A DNA stretch of 64,000 nt from Pseudomonadota bacterium (GCA_023428245.1 JAEYYX010000049.1:1-64000); one strand, 5' to 3'. Positions 1-8,439 are shown, counted from the first letter of the stretch. The notes: generated by a model not told the origin, from the letters alone. Numbers and translations are program-made.

Positions 1-53
1 GTCAATGACCTCGACGCGTCTCCATGCTTCACGTTGGGAAGGCGGGATGCCCG

Positions 54-2474
54 CTAGCCGAGCACGAGCTTGACCTGAACCTCTGAACCAGCAGCTGCCA
101 CCGGCACGCGGAGCCCGTCCGGACCGACATCGGCGGGCTTTCCATCGACGAAGGCGCTCTTCGGCCGCCCCTTCCCTTCGATCTGGATCTTGTAGGTTGC
201 TCCGCGGAACACTCGCGTGACGCGAGCGCCATTCCAGTCCGAGGGGAGCGCCGGACACACCACAAGAGCATCGTAGTCCGCGCGGACACCGAGGATGTAT
301 TGGGTGAGAGCCACGTACGCCCAGGAAGCTGTCCCGGTGAGCCAGGAGTTTCGGGCTCGACCGAAAAAGGACGGATGTTCGCTGCCCGTGATGAACTGGG
401 CGTAGGCGTACGGCTCCATCGTATAGCGGTCTGCCGTCTCGTTCTTCGCTGCGGGCAGGAAGGCCTGATAAAGACGGAACGCTTCATCGCCTCGACCAAG
501 CAGGGCTTCGGCGATCACGGGCCAAGTGTTAGCGTGACAGAAGATGCCGCCGTTTTCCTTGAGTCCGGGCGGGAAGGTCGTGATTGCCCCGATCTCCGCG
601 TCGTGGTCGACGTAACAAGGAGCGTTCAGCACTGCGCCGTGAGCCGTCGCCAGACGCTGATGGACAGAGTCCATGGCCCGCTCGAGTTTGTCTTTCGAAC
701 CCGCTCGAGCAATCACCGCCCAGCTCTGGGCGTTCAAGAAGATCGTAGAACCGGTGCTCTTGCTGCTGCCGATCGGCTTGCCACTGTCGACATACCCTCG
801 CAAAAACCATTCGCCGTCCCAGGCGCATGCGTCGATGCGAGAGAGCAGCTCGTCTCGACACTCGGTGAAACGCTGAGCGTCCGCCGCGTAGGCGCCCTCT
901 TTGCGACCACTTTGCTCGACGAGCAGCAAGAACTCACGCAGGGCGTGCAGATAGAGAAAGGTCGAGAACGAGGACTCTCCCTTGCCGCGCAGGTTCAGAC
1001 AATCGTTCCAGTCCGCGGCGAGTCCGAGACAGAGGCCATTCGGACCCCGCTGGCTCCAGGAGAACTCAAGCGCCCGGCACAGATGCTCATAGATGGTGCC
1101 CTCACCTTCGTCCGCAAAGGGCACAACCTCATCGAGGATCGAAGCATCGCCGGTCTCGCGCACGTACGCGGGCACGGTGATCAGAAGCCACAAGTGATCA
1201 TCGGAGAAGTGCGGCGGGGTGATGTTGTGGGGGCCCTGGGTCCAGGTGAGCGGCTGGACATGGTGCATGGCCGCTCCAAACGAATGCTGGGCCCGCAAGA
1301 GCTCAAGCATCCTCGGTTTCACGTCGGCGCCGAGCGAGTGCAAGACGCCGAGGATGTCTTGGCAGGTGTCGCGATAACCAAGCCCATCACGCCCCCCCGC
1401 CTCATTGAACGAAGCCGAGCGCGACCACTTGAATGTGGTCTGACACTGCACTTGATTCCAGATGTTGCCCATGCTGTTGACCGCAGGGTCGGGCGTATCA
1501 ATCTCGAGCTTCGAGAGACGGTTCTTCCAGATCTCATCGCTGTGCGCGATAGCGCGGTCGACAGCCCCCGGAACCTTGAAGCGCTCCTTGAGCTCGGCTC
1601 CCTTCTCCTCCGCGGCGCCGACGCCACAGATGAAGGTGATCTCACGCTTCTCGCCGGGTGCCAGCGTCAGCTGATGCTGAAGCGCGCCGCAGGGAGTGCC
1701 GCCCACGGCGATGCTGCCGGTGCACTTGCCGCGAAGCACGGCCTGGGGCTCGCCTTCGTGGCGGTAGGTGCCGAGGAAGGCTTCGCGATCGGTATCGAAC
1801 CCGACCACATCTCCCGTGGACGCAAAATAGCCGCGCGGCTCCTCAAAGGGCCAGAGGCGCAGCCGATAGTCGATCATGCCGTCCACCACACCCATGCGAC
1901 AGGTGTAGAGGATATATTGGAAATTCGTGAGATCCTGGCTCATATGCCAGAAGCACCACTCGACGTAGCCGAACAGATCGAGCTCCCGCGTGGTCTCTCC
2001 GCGGTTCTCCACCACAAGCGACCATACCTCGGCGTCCTCCCCTTCGGGCACGAACGCTCGCATCGTCGCGACGACGTCCCGGTACTCAGCCCGGAACTCG
2101 CTGTTGCCCGGACGGTGGCGCACCTCGTAGACCGCAGCCGGCGCGTCCTCGGGGGTCCCCTCTTTACGGACGACTTCGCCGCTCGGGAGCTTGAAGGGCT
2201 TGGCAACGGGTTGCCAAGACACGCTCCAAACGTCACCGTCGGCGCGATCGCGCAGGTAGAAGTAGCGCCCGGGACGGTCCGTGGGGACGCTGTTGAACCG
2301 GAAACGGAGCAGCCGACCGCTCTTCGGAGACCTATGGAATGCGTAGCCAGAGGCGTTGTTCGAGACGATAGAGCAGTAATCCCCTGTCCCCAGGTAGTTC
2401 ACCCAGGACATCGGGGTATCGGGGCGCTCAATCACGTAGGCGCGGTCACTATCGTCAAAAAATCCGTATCTCAT
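54..2474 (-). CDS. GH94 family sugar phosphorylase (cellobiose/chitobiose phosphorylase-like)
   Basis: An 806-residue protein of the size usual for GH94 enzymes, which split beta-linked disaccharides with phosphate to give a sugar 1-phosphate. The N-terminal beta-sandwich part has the family opening (MRYGFFDD, then a YLGTGDYCS stretch). The (alpha/alpha)6 part has GYRDTCQD near residue 367 and ADWNDCLN near 487, whose second Asp (about 491) sits where the GH94 general acid is found. The frame runs open further upstream, but that extension is low-complexity and codes antisense-like Pro/Arg/Ser; the ATG at 2474 starts the homologous part. No clear Shine-Dalgarno is visible. Substrate (cellobiose, chitobiose, laminaribiose or other) cannot be told from the sequence, and no sugar transporter or glycosidase lies nearby. 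It is presumably cytoplasmic because no signal peptide is seen. Confidence 0.9.
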   Translation of the reverse strand: MRYGFFDDSDRAYVIERPDTPMSWVNYLGTGDYCSIVSNNASGYAFHRSPKSGRLLRFRFNSVPTDRPGRYFYLRDRADGDVWSVSWQPVAKPFKLPSGEVVRKEGTPEDAPAAVYEVRHRPGNSEFRAEYRDVVATMRAFVPEGEDAEVWSLVVENRGETTRELDLFGYVEWCFWHMSQDLTNFQYILYTCRMGVVDGMIDYRLRLWPFEEPRGYFASTGDVVGFDTDREAFLGTYRHEGEPQAVLRGKCTGSIAVGGTPCGALQHQLTLAPGEKREITFICGVGAAEEKGAELKERFKVPGAVDRAIAHSDEIWKNRLSKLEIDTPDPAVNSMGNIWNQVQCQTTFKWSRSASFNEAGGRDGLGYRDTCQDILGVLHSLGADVKPRMLELLRAQHSFGAAMHHVQPLTWTQGPHNITPPHFSDDHLWLLITVPAYVRETGDASILDEVVPFADEGEGTIYEHLCRALEFSWSQRGPNGLCLGLAADWNDCLNLRGKGESSFSTFLYLHALREFLLLVEQSGRKEGAYAADAQRFTECRDELLSRIDACAWDGEWFLRGYVDSGKPIGSSKSTGSTIFLNAQSWAVIARAGSKDKLERAMDSVHQRLATAHGAVLNAPCYVDHDAEIGAITTFPPGLKENGGIFCHANTWPVIAEALLGRGDEAFRLYQAFLPAAKNETADRYTMEPYAYAQFITGSEHPSFFGRARNSWLTGTASWAYVALTQYILGVRADYDALVVCPALPSDWNGARVTRVFRGATYKIQIEGKGRPKSAFVDGKPADVGPDGLRVPVAAAGSEVQVKLVLG

Positions 2475-2642
2475 GGCTGTTTTTTTGGCTCGCCGCTCCG
2501 ATTGCCTGGGGAGAGCGGACGGCGGGCGAGCAAGCCACGCGCGCCCCGGGTAGGCAAGCCGAAAAACCGAGAGGCCTCGGAATCGGCATTCGAGCGAGCT
2601 TGAGCTCGAGGGGCAGCGGGGGGATCGTGGGCGGACCCCTCC

Positions 2643-3107
2643 ATGGCCGGCTCGCGAGAAAACGAAAAACAGGGCCGAGAACCCGCACAAGAAGCTCCGC
2701 TCTGCCGCGTCCTCGTCATCGACGAAGCGAGCGTCGTTCCCCGGGGCGAAGAGCTCAGAGTCTGGTTTGTGCAACTGAAAGACGGTTGGGTCAAAGCCCA
2801 CGAGCACCCCGCGGTCGTTCCTCCGGACGAGGGCGAAGAAGACGAAGGACCTCCCCCGGGCACGATCTGGCGACGGACGACGGAACTCTCGCTGCCCCGG
2901 GGGGCGATCCTGATGCAACTCACCACCTCCCCCCACGTCATCCGTCTCGACCCGCTCGGCTACCTCGAGCGTGGACCGCGCGCCATCGACCGCCGCGTCC
3001 GCGAGACACGCTATCGAGTGAGCGGCAACTATCGAATCGAGGTCGTACCACGCGCTGGGAGCCCTTCCGCACAGACTCCGAAACAGAAGCCGCCCCGAGG
3101 CAGCTAA
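2643..3107 (+). CDS. Hypothetical protein, 154 aa
   Basis: I do not recognise this family. The protein has a mixed central region (residues 20-60, including VRVWFVQL-type beta strands and an acidic loop with DEGEEDEG) and a basic C-terminus rich in Pro/Lys. There is no signal peptide or membrane segment. It sits divergently from the GH94 gene and 59 bases ahead of the M17 aminopeptidase, so it could share a transcript with the peptidase. Support is the long uninterrupted frame with high third-position GC bias like its neighbours. The start is the first ATG and has only a weak ribosome binding site. It could be over-predicted, since GC-rich DNA gives many long open frames. Confidence 0.5.
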   Translation: MAGSRENEKQGREPAQEAPLCRVLVIDEASVVPRGEELRVWFVQLKDGWVKAHEHPAVVPPDEGEEDEGPPPGTIWRRTTELSLPRGAILMQLTTSPHVIRLDPLGYLERGPRAIDRRVRETRYRVSGNYRIEVVPRAGSPSAQTPKQKPPRGS

Positions 3108-3166
3108 CCTCCCTCAAAACCAACGCGCTCGCGCGCTTTTCGGCCGCTCGCGCTCAAGCTATCGTG

Positions 3167-4654
3167 ATGAGAATGCCCTATCTTCGAAGCATCAGCGGAC
3201 TCACCCCTACCGCTGCCGAAAGTCGCCCGCTCACGATCCTGCGCGCCGAGGAAGCCGAGCAGTTCTGTGGGACGCTGTTGCCCGAACAGCGCGCATGGCT
3301 CACGGCGCAAGGTGCGTCGCGCAAAGCCGGAGCGCTCTGGATCTTGCCGGGCAAAAAGGGCATCGAACAAGCAATCTATCTCGCGAGGAATTTCGAGAGT
3401 GCCTTTGTTTTCGGAGAGCTGGCCGACAGATTGCCGAAGGGCAGCTATCACCTTACGGGCGACCTCTTCACCACCGAAAAGGAAGCCGTTTGCCTGGGAT
3501 TCGGGCTCGGGGCCTATTCGTTCGATCGCTACAAGAAAACTCCCAAGGAGCGCGCGCGACTGGTCTGGCCGGCGGGCATCAATCGTGCCTTGGTCGAGCG
3601 ACGTCTCGAAGCGTTTTATCTCGTGCGCGATCTGATCAACACGCCCGCGCGCGACATGGATCCGAGTCATCTCGAGGAAGCAGCCCGTGAGGTCGCGAAG
3701 AAACACGGTGCGAGGGTGAGCGTTTTGCGCGGAGCCGCTCTGCTCGCAAAGAAGTATGAAATGATCCACGCGGTCGGACAGGCTTCGAGCGTCGAACCTC
3801 GTTTGATCGACCTGCGCTGGGGGAAGTCCTCGCACCCACGCCTGACCTTGGTCGGCAAGGGAGTCTGCTTCGATACAGGCGGCCTCGATATGAAGCCGGC
3901 GCAGTACATGAAGCTCATGAAGAAGGACATGGGCGGTGCGGCGCTCGTCCTCGGCCTGACTCACTTGATCATGGCGCTTGAGCTCCCGGTTGCTCTGCGG
4001 GTCTTGATTCCCGCCGTTGAGAACAGCGTGGGCGGTAACGCGTTCCACCCCCTGGACGTGCTTCGCTCCAAGAAAGGGCTCACCGTGGAAGTCGGGGACA
4101 CCGATGCGGAAGGCCGCCTCATCCTGGCCGACCCTCTCTCTGACGCAGCCGAAGAAGATCCCGATCTGGTCATCGATGCAGCGACCCTGACGGGCGCCGC
4201 CCGCGTCGCCCTCGGCACCCAGATGCCCGCCATCTTCGCGAACCGCGACGAATCCTGGCGCGAGCTTGAAACGGCGGCCCGCGAGACCCAAGATTTTTGC
4301 TGGCGGCTTCCGCTCCACGAGCCCTACCGCAAAAAGCTCGAGAGCAAAGTGGCCGACCTCTCGAACATCGGTGATAGCTACGCCGGAGCCATCACCGCGG
4401 CCCTCTTCCTCGAGGAGTTCGTGAAACCCGCCCGCGACTGGGTCCACATCGACACCATGGGCTACAACCTAGAAGGAAGCCCTGGTCGGCCCGTCGGCGG
4501 CGAGGCCCTCGGGCTCCTTGCCCTCGAGCGCTGGCTCACCCGCAGGTACCCCGCGCCCGCCCGAAAGCCCCCGACGTCCAAGAGCCCCTCGGCGCAGAAG
4601 GCGAACCGTAGCCCCCGAACAGCGAGCGCGAAGGGCAAACGTACCCGCGGCTAA
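3167..4654 (+). CDS. M17 family leucyl aminopeptidase-like metallopeptidase
   Basis: A 495-residue peptidase of the M17 family, which removes N-terminal residues from peptides using two metal ions. Visible hallmarks are NTPARDMDP (start of the catalytic domain), VGKGVCFDTGGLDMKP, MKKDMGGAA, and the signature DTDAEGRL, where most relatives have NTDAEGRL. The N-terminal half is the variable domain. The last 35 or so residues are a basic Pro/Ser/Lys tail that is not part of the usual fold. The frame is open far upstream but only as Arg-rich low-complexity sequence, so I start at the ATG at 3167; an ATG two codons later is equally possible. No signal peptide, so cytoplasmic. It is closer to the PepA/PepB-like group than to any secreted peptidase. 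Confidence 0.9.
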   Translation: MRMPYLRSISGLTPTAAESRPLTILRAEEAEQFCGTLLPEQRAWLTAQGASRKAGALWILPGKKGIEQAIYLARNFESAFVFGELADRLPKGSYHLTGDLFTTEKEAVCLGFGLGAYSFDRYKKTPKERARLVWPAGINRALVERRLEAFYLVRDLINTPARDMDPSHLEEAAREVAKKHGARVSVLRGAALLAKKYEMIHAVGQASSVEPRLIDLRWGKSSHPRLTLVGKGVCFDTGGLDMKPAQYMKLMKKDMGGAALVLGLTHLIMALELPVALRVLIPAVENSVGGNAFHPLDVLRSKKGLTVEVGDTDAEGRLILADPLSDAAEEDPDLVIDAATLTGAARVALGTQMPAIFANRDESWRELETAARETQDFCWRLPLHEPYRKKLESKVADLSNIGDSYAGAITAALFLEEFVKPARDWVHIDTMGYNLEGSPGRPVGGEALGLLALERWLTRRYPAPARKPPTSKSPSAQKANRSPRTASAKGKRTRG

Positions 4655-4689
4655 AGGCCGCCCAAGAAAAACCGTACTGTTCTTTTGTC

Positions 4690-4866
4690 ATGGGTATCTT
4701 TCGCGATTCCAAGAACCCTCCTGCGATCGACCTGCGTCGCCCCCGTATCCCCAAGGCGCCGCCCCTCCCCCAGATCCGGGGCCCCAGGGGAGGTCTAGCC
4801 TATCAGCCCGATCCGCGTGACCCGATCCCCGCTCTCCCGACGAAAGAGTCCTTCGGGAAAAAATGA
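4690..4866 (+). CDS. Possible small proline-rich protein, 58 aa
   Basis: A short frame between the aminopeptidase and the mrp gene, starting MGIFRDSKNPP and ending in ESFGKK. It is rich in Pro and Arg (about one third of residues) with no hydrophobic segment. It is placed 60 bases ahead of the next start and in the same direction. There is no convincing Shine-Dalgarno, and I know no family for it. The alternative is an ordinary intergenic spacer, because a 58-codon frame is not unusual at this GC content. Confidence 0.3.
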   Translation: MGIFRDSKNPPAIDLRRPRIPKAPPLPQIRGPRGGLAYQPDPRDPIPALPTKESFGKK

Positions 4867-4926
4867 AGACGAGCCGACCCCGCCTCTGGTTTGACAGGTA
4901 GGCACACGGCTCGTACGGGGAGCTCT

Positions 4927-5817
4927 ATGAGCGAGCCCGCCCCCGTCCAACCCAGCACCCGTTCGATCCGGTCTGACGACCCCATTCCGGGGGTCAAGAA
5001 CCTGGTACTCGTCATGAGCGGAAAGGGAGGCGTGGGGAAAAGCACAGTCGCGACCAACCTCACCCTGGGTTTAGCCCGTCGGGGCTACCGGGTCGGACTC
5101 CTCGATGCAGATATGTACGGGCCGAGCATCCCTACGATGCTCGGTGTGACCGGAAAGCCGCGCGCCGAGGACGGCAAGCTCGTCCCCCTCGAGCGTTTTG
5201 GCGTCAAGCTGATGAGCCTCGGATTTCTCCTCGAAGATCCGCGCGCAGCGGTCATTTGGCGCGGTCCGATGCTCCACGGCGCGCTCATGCAGTTCCTCGG
5301 TGACGTCGCTTGGGGTGAGCTCGACTATCTTCTCCTCGACTTGCCTCCGGGGACCGGTGACGTAGCGCTCACCATTTCCCAGAAACTCGCGGTCAATGGC
5401 TCGATCATCGTCACCACACCCCAAGAGGTCGCGCTAGCGGACGTCTACAAGTCCGTATCGATGAACAAGAAGGTCGGAATCCCGATCACAGGCATCGTCG
5501 AGAACGCAAGCGTCTTCGTCTGCGACGGCTGCGGGAAAGAGCACTCCATCTACGGCGAGGGCGGCGGTCAATCGGTCGCAGACTTCGCCGGGGTACCTCT
5601 CCTCGCCCAGCTCCCCATCGACCCCAGTGTCCGCACCTGGGGCGACCAGGGCGTGCCCGTAGTCCAGGCGGCACCCGCTTCCCCCATCGCAAAAGCCTTC
5701 CTTGAGCTCGCCGATCGGCTCGTCCTCGAGCTCAGCAAGACTGGCGATGAGCAAGGGGAGCTCGTGATCGACCGCAGCGGGGGGACCAACCGCCACCTCC
5801 CCATCAGTCGGAGCTGA
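4927..5817 (+). CDS. apbC: Mrp/ApbC (NBP35-type) iron-sulfur cluster carrier ATPase
   Basis: A P-loop ATPase of the Mrp/NBP35 family that binds and hands over [4Fe-4S] clusters to apo-proteins in the cytoplasm. The deviant Walker A GKGGVGKST lies near residue 30, followed by DADMYGPSIP, LDLPPGTGD (switch/Walker B) and the cluster-binding VCDGCG (CxxC) near residue 200. At 296 residues it lacks the N-terminal DUF59 domain present in many Mrp proteins. The ATG at 4927 is preceded by GGGGAG at optimal spacing, which decides the start over an upstream in-frame codon. A perfect TTGACA lies at 4891, but the matching -10 is poor. It stands alone, with no suf or isc genes around it. Confidence 0.93.
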   Translation: MSEPAPVQPSTRSIRSDDPIPGVKNLVLVMSGKGGVGKSTVATNLTLGLARRGYRVGLLDADMYGPSIPTMLGVTGKPRAEDGKLVPLERFGVKLMSLGFLLEDPRAAVIWRGPMLHGALMQFLGDVAWGELDYLLLDLPPGTGDVALTISQKLAVNGSIIVTTPQEVALADVYKSVSMNKKVGIPITGIVENASVFVCDGCGKEHSIYGEGGGQSVADFAGVPLLAQLPIDPSVRTWGDQGVPVVQAAPASPIAKAFLELADRLVLELSKTGDEQGELVIDRSGGTNRHLPISRS

Positions 5818-5889
5818 AATCCGCCCCTGACAAGCCCCGTCCCTCGGGCCCTCCCCTCGTCCGGGTGATTTTGGACGCTCGCACCTTTG

Positions 5890-5929
5890 GTGTATGAGGA
5901 GGGCCCCAAGAGGAGCCTTCCTCATACAC
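5890..5929 (+). promoter_or_regulatory. 5' hairpin ahead of the S1-domain gene
   Basis: An 11-base perfect inverted repeat, GTGTATGAGGA at 5890-5900 and its complement at 5919-5929, encloses an 18-base loop and ends 15 bases before the S1-protein ATG. No T-run follows, so it does not look like a terminator. It would fold in the leader RNA and place the ribosome entry site just below a stem. Leader hairpins that bind the product are known for rpsA in E. coli; that this one works likewise is inference. Confidence 0.5.
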
Positions 5930-5944
5930 GCGCTGAAGTTCGCC

Positions 5945-7687
5945 ATGGCCCAAGAGACCCCCGAATCCACCGAGAGCACGCCCGGCGAAGCCGCGAGCAC
6001 CCCCGCCACCTCGGACAACGTCGACACCTCTTCGACAGAGACCACTCCTGCCGAGAACGCGCAGAAAGAAAGCGCTGCGCCAGAGGGCGATACGGAAGCG
6101 GCTGAGACCGAGCACGGCGACGACAGCGAAAGCGACGCTGACGACAGCGAGCATGACGCCGAAGACGGCGAAGACGGCGAAGCCGACGACAGCTCTGAGG
6201 AGAGTTCGGCCGACGGATCGCCGGGCGCTCCCGGCGAGAAGAAGAAGCGCAAGCGGAAGCGCAAGAAGAAGGCGGCAAGTCCCGAAGCTGCACAGCGAGC
6301 GACGGATCGCGCTCCGTTCCACGTGGGCGAAGAGGTGTTCGGGAAGGTCACCGCAGTGGTCGACGCCGCGATCATGGTCGATCTCTCCGGAAAGGCGCTC
6401 GCAATCTTCGATCGCTCCGAGATGGAGCCGGATGACCTCTTGCCCGAGGTCGGTGAGCGATTTGTTGGTCGAGTGCTCAATGACGGTGGTCGAGGCGGCC
6501 TGGTTGTGCTCACGCGCAAGCCGCTCCGGGAAGAAGAAGAGAAGCCGAAGATCGAACAAGCTCACAAAGACGGCAGCTTGGTCTCTGGTCTCATCACCGG
6601 CGTAATCAAGGGTGGCGTCGAGGTCTTGATCGGTGGCGCGCGTGCGTTCGCCCCCGCCTCCGGAGTGGACCTGCACCCCCGAGCCGCGAACCTCGCCCAG
6701 CTCGTCGGTCAGCGCCTCGACTTCAAGGTCACGAGCTACGAGAAGCAGGGGCGCGACATCGTGGTGACGCGGCGCCCGATGATCGAGAAGGAAGCTCACG
6801 AGCGACGCAAGGCGGCCCGTGAGGCCCTCGTTGAAGGCGCCGAGATGGCGGGCATCGTGCGGACGGTCGTCGACTGGGGGGTGTTCGTTGCACTGCCCGA
6901 GGCGGAATTCCTCGAAGGCCTCGTTCACGCATCCGAAGTCAGCCACAATCCCCGCGAGAAACTCGCTGATGTTCTCAAGCCCGGCCAGAAGATCCGCGTC
7001 AAGGTCCTCAAGGTCGACGAAAAAGGCAAGGTCTGGCTCAGCCGCAAGGCTCTGCTCGAGGATCCCTTCGCGAAGGTCTTCGAGAACGTCCAGATTGGCC
7101 AGATCATCAAAGGCGAAGTCACACGGGTCGAAGAGTTCGGCGCCTTCGTAAAGATCGCCGACGGAGTCGAGGGCTTGATCCACGTCTCCGATCTCGGCGT
7201 CGTCCGCGTGGACGATGCGCGGAGCCTGCTCAAGGCCGGCGACAGCATCGACGTCCTGGTCCACCATTTCGACGAGCGTCAGAGGCGCATCGGCTTGCAC
7301 CCTGCGCCCACCGAAGCCCAGCTTGGCGAGGCGAAGCAGAAGATCGCCAAGAACAACAAGATCGACGTCGAGGTCGCTAAGATCGAGCCCGCCGGTCTCC
7401 AGGTCCGGATCCTCGGAGCGACCGGACGTCACGCCCGCGGCTTCATCCCTGCGGGTCAAACGGCCACGCCCCGCGGCTCGGAGCTCCGCTCGCATTTCAC
7501 AGTGGGCCAAAAGCTCAGTGTCCTGGTGGTCGACATCGATCCGAAGAACCGCGAGCCGAAGCTCAGCGTCTCCAAGCTCGCCCAGGACGAAGAGCGCCGC
7601 GCCCACAAGGAATACCGCGATAAGCTGAAGGCTGAGGCCTCCTTCGGGACGCTCGGCGACCTCCTCAAGCGGAAAATGGGCGGTTGA
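5945..7687 (+). CDS. Multi-domain S1 RNA-binding protein (bS1-like)
   Basis: A 580-residue protein with at least four, probably five, S1 OB-fold repeats. The clearest are HVGEEVFGKVTAVV near residue 120, VRTVVDWGVFVAL near 310 and IKGEVTRVEEFGAFVKI near 390. The N-terminal 80 residues are strongly acidic (Glu/Asp/Ser/Thr) and run into a Lys/Arg block (KKKRKRKRKKK) before the first S1 repeat, so the protein has a charged disordered head unlike E. coli S1, which has six repeats and no such head. Likely role is RNA binding at the ribosome or in RNA turnover. The start at 5945 (MAQETPEST) is chosen over an in-frame upstream codon that lies inside the leader hairpin. It may be the organism's S1 or a paralog; the window cannot decide. 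Confidence 0.85.
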   Translation: MAQETPESTESTPGEAASTPATSDNVDTSSTETTPAENAQKESAAPEGDTEAAETEHGDDSESDADDSEHDAEDGEDGEADDSSEESSADGSPGAPGEKKKRKRKRKKKAASPEAAQRATDRAPFHVGEEVFGKVTAVVDAAIMVDLSGKALAIFDRSEMEPDDLLPEVGERFVGRVLNDGGRGGLVVLTRKPLREEEEKPKIEQAHKDGSLVSGLITGVIKGGVEVLIGGARAFAPASGVDLHPRAANLAQLVGQRLDFKVTSYEKQGRDIVVTRRPMIEKEAHERRKAAREALVEGAEMAGIVRTVVDWGVFVALPEAEFLEGLVHASEVSHNPREKLADVLKPGQKIRVKVLKVDEKGKVWLSRKALLEDPFAKVFENVQIGQIIKGEVTRVEEFGAFVKIADGVEGLIHVSDLGVVRVDDARSLLKAGDSIDVLVHHFDERQRRIGLHPAPTEAQLGEAKQKIAKNNKIDVEVAKIEPAGLQVRILGATGRHARGFIPAGQTATPRGSELRSHFTVGQKLSVLVVDIDPKNREPKLSVSKLAQDEERRAHKEYRDKLKAEASFGTLGDLLKRKMGG

Positions 7688-7765
7688 TCGGACAGTACGC
7701 TCCCTTTTCCTCGACCTGCGCGTCGGAAGCTGCGAAGAATGGAGCAATTTCCGCCCTTTGTTCGG

Positions 7766-7794
7766 TTGACAGCGCCCCCTCGCACTTCCATACT
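7766..7794 (+). promoter_or_regulatory. Sigma-70 type promoter for the rpsT transcript
   Basis: A perfect TTGACA at 7766-7771 is followed after exactly 17 bases by CATACT at 7789-7794, which matches four of six -10 positions. Transcription would begin near 7801, giving a leader of about 40 bases to the small basic ORF and 225 bases to rpsT. This is the best -35/-10 pair I see in the window. Confidence 0.65.
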
Positions 7795-7841
7795 CCGCGG
7801 CCCCTCAGGGATTCCTGCAGGGCAGATTTTTAGGATTCGTC

Positions 7842-8012
7842 ATGGTCTCGAACACGCGACACTCACAAACCCGGCGCGAGATGCGTCATCAGTCGATGGG
7901 CCGCGCGAGCGCCAAGTTGCGCGCGCGCAACGGTACGCCCGCCTTCCCCGTCCATCCCCCGGGCTACAATGCGTCCGCTCCCGACGCTCGTAAGACGACC
8001 GAGTCCAAGTAA
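7842..8012 (+). CDS. Small basic protein upstream of rpsT, 56 aa
   Basis: A short frame starting MVSNTRHSQTRREMR that carries many Arg/Lys/His residues in its first half and a Pro/Ala/Ser-rich second half. An AGGA sits six bases before the ATG, and the stop lies 14 bases ahead of the rpsT start, so both would be read from the promoter at 7766. I do not recognise a family. Its charge resembles small ribosome-associated proteins, but it could also be a leader peptide that couples translation to rpsT. Support is the promoter, the Shine-Dalgarno and the tight spacing rather than homology. Confidence 0.45.
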   Translation: MVSNTRHSQTRREMRHQSMGRASAKLRARNGTPAFPVHPPGYNASAPDARKTTESK

Positions 8013-8026
8013 CCGAAAGAAGCATC

Positions 8027-8290
8027 ATGGCTAACCACGTCTCAGCAGAAAAGCGCACTCGTCAGCGCGAAGTCGCCACCGCTCGCAACCGCGCGATCCG
8101 CACCACCGTGCGTAACGCTCTCCGCAAGGCTCGCGCCGCGATCGCCGCAGGCGACAAGTCGGCAGCTTCGGAGCCCGTTCGTCTCGCCTCGGTCGCTCTG
8201 GCCCGCGCTGCCAGCAAAGGTGTCTTCCACCAGAAGACGGCGTCTCGTACGACGAGCCGGATTCAATCCGCTCTCGCCAAGCTCGGCTGA
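8027..8290 (+). CDS. rpsT: 30S ribosomal protein S20 (bS20)
   Basis: An 87-residue, Arg/Lys/Ala-rich protein of exactly the usual bS20 size, starting MANHVSAEKRTRQRE and ending with the typical helix ASRTTSRIQSALAKL. bS20 binds 16S rRNA helices at the base of the small subunit body. A purine-rich GAAAGAAG precedes the ATG. The gene is followed at once by a strong intrinsic terminator, so it ends its transcript, and it may be read together with the 56-codon ORF upstream. Confidence 0.97.
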   Translation: MANHVSAEKRTRQREVATARNRAIRTTVRNALRKARAAIAAGDKSAASEPVRLASVALARAASKGVFHQKTASRTTSRIQSALAKLG

Positions 8291-8316
8291 GATCCCCCCA
8301 GCCGTCTTCGGCCTTG

Positions 8317-8359
8317 AGCCGAGAGACTTCGATATCTATCGAAATCTCTCGGCTTTTTT
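8317..8359 (+). terminator. Rho-independent terminator of rpsT
   Basis: The arms at 8317-8326 (AGCCGAGAGA) and 8345-8354 (its complement) form a ten-base stem. The inner bases TTCGAT/ATCGAA pair further around a short loop, and a run of six T follows directly. This is a textbook intrinsic terminator placed 27 bases after the rpsT stop. Confidence 0.9.
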
Positions 8360-8439
8360 CGTGTTTGCTTACCTGGCCCGGAACGCCGGCCCGCCGATTC
8401 GTCGCCCGGCCGATTCCAGCCTATCCTTAAAGGCTGGGT

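Noticed and set aside
300..2603. Long plus-strand frame of 767 codons over the GH94 gene
   Set aside because: It is antisense to a clear GH94 gene and has no recognisable domain. High GC keeps the opposite frame open.
3104..4447. Minus-strand frame of 447 codons over the aminopeptidase
   Set aside because: The plus strand carries all M17 motifs; the antisense frame has none and only antisense-like composition.
4891..4919. Promoter with perfect TTGACA ahead of apbC
   Set aside because: The -10 position reads TACGGG, which matches only two of six bases, so I do not list it as a promoter.
5434..7747. Long minus-strand frames over apbC and the S1 gene
   Set aside because: They are shadows of two well-supported genes. 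Asp/Leu-rich composition comes from the reverse reading of S1 codons.
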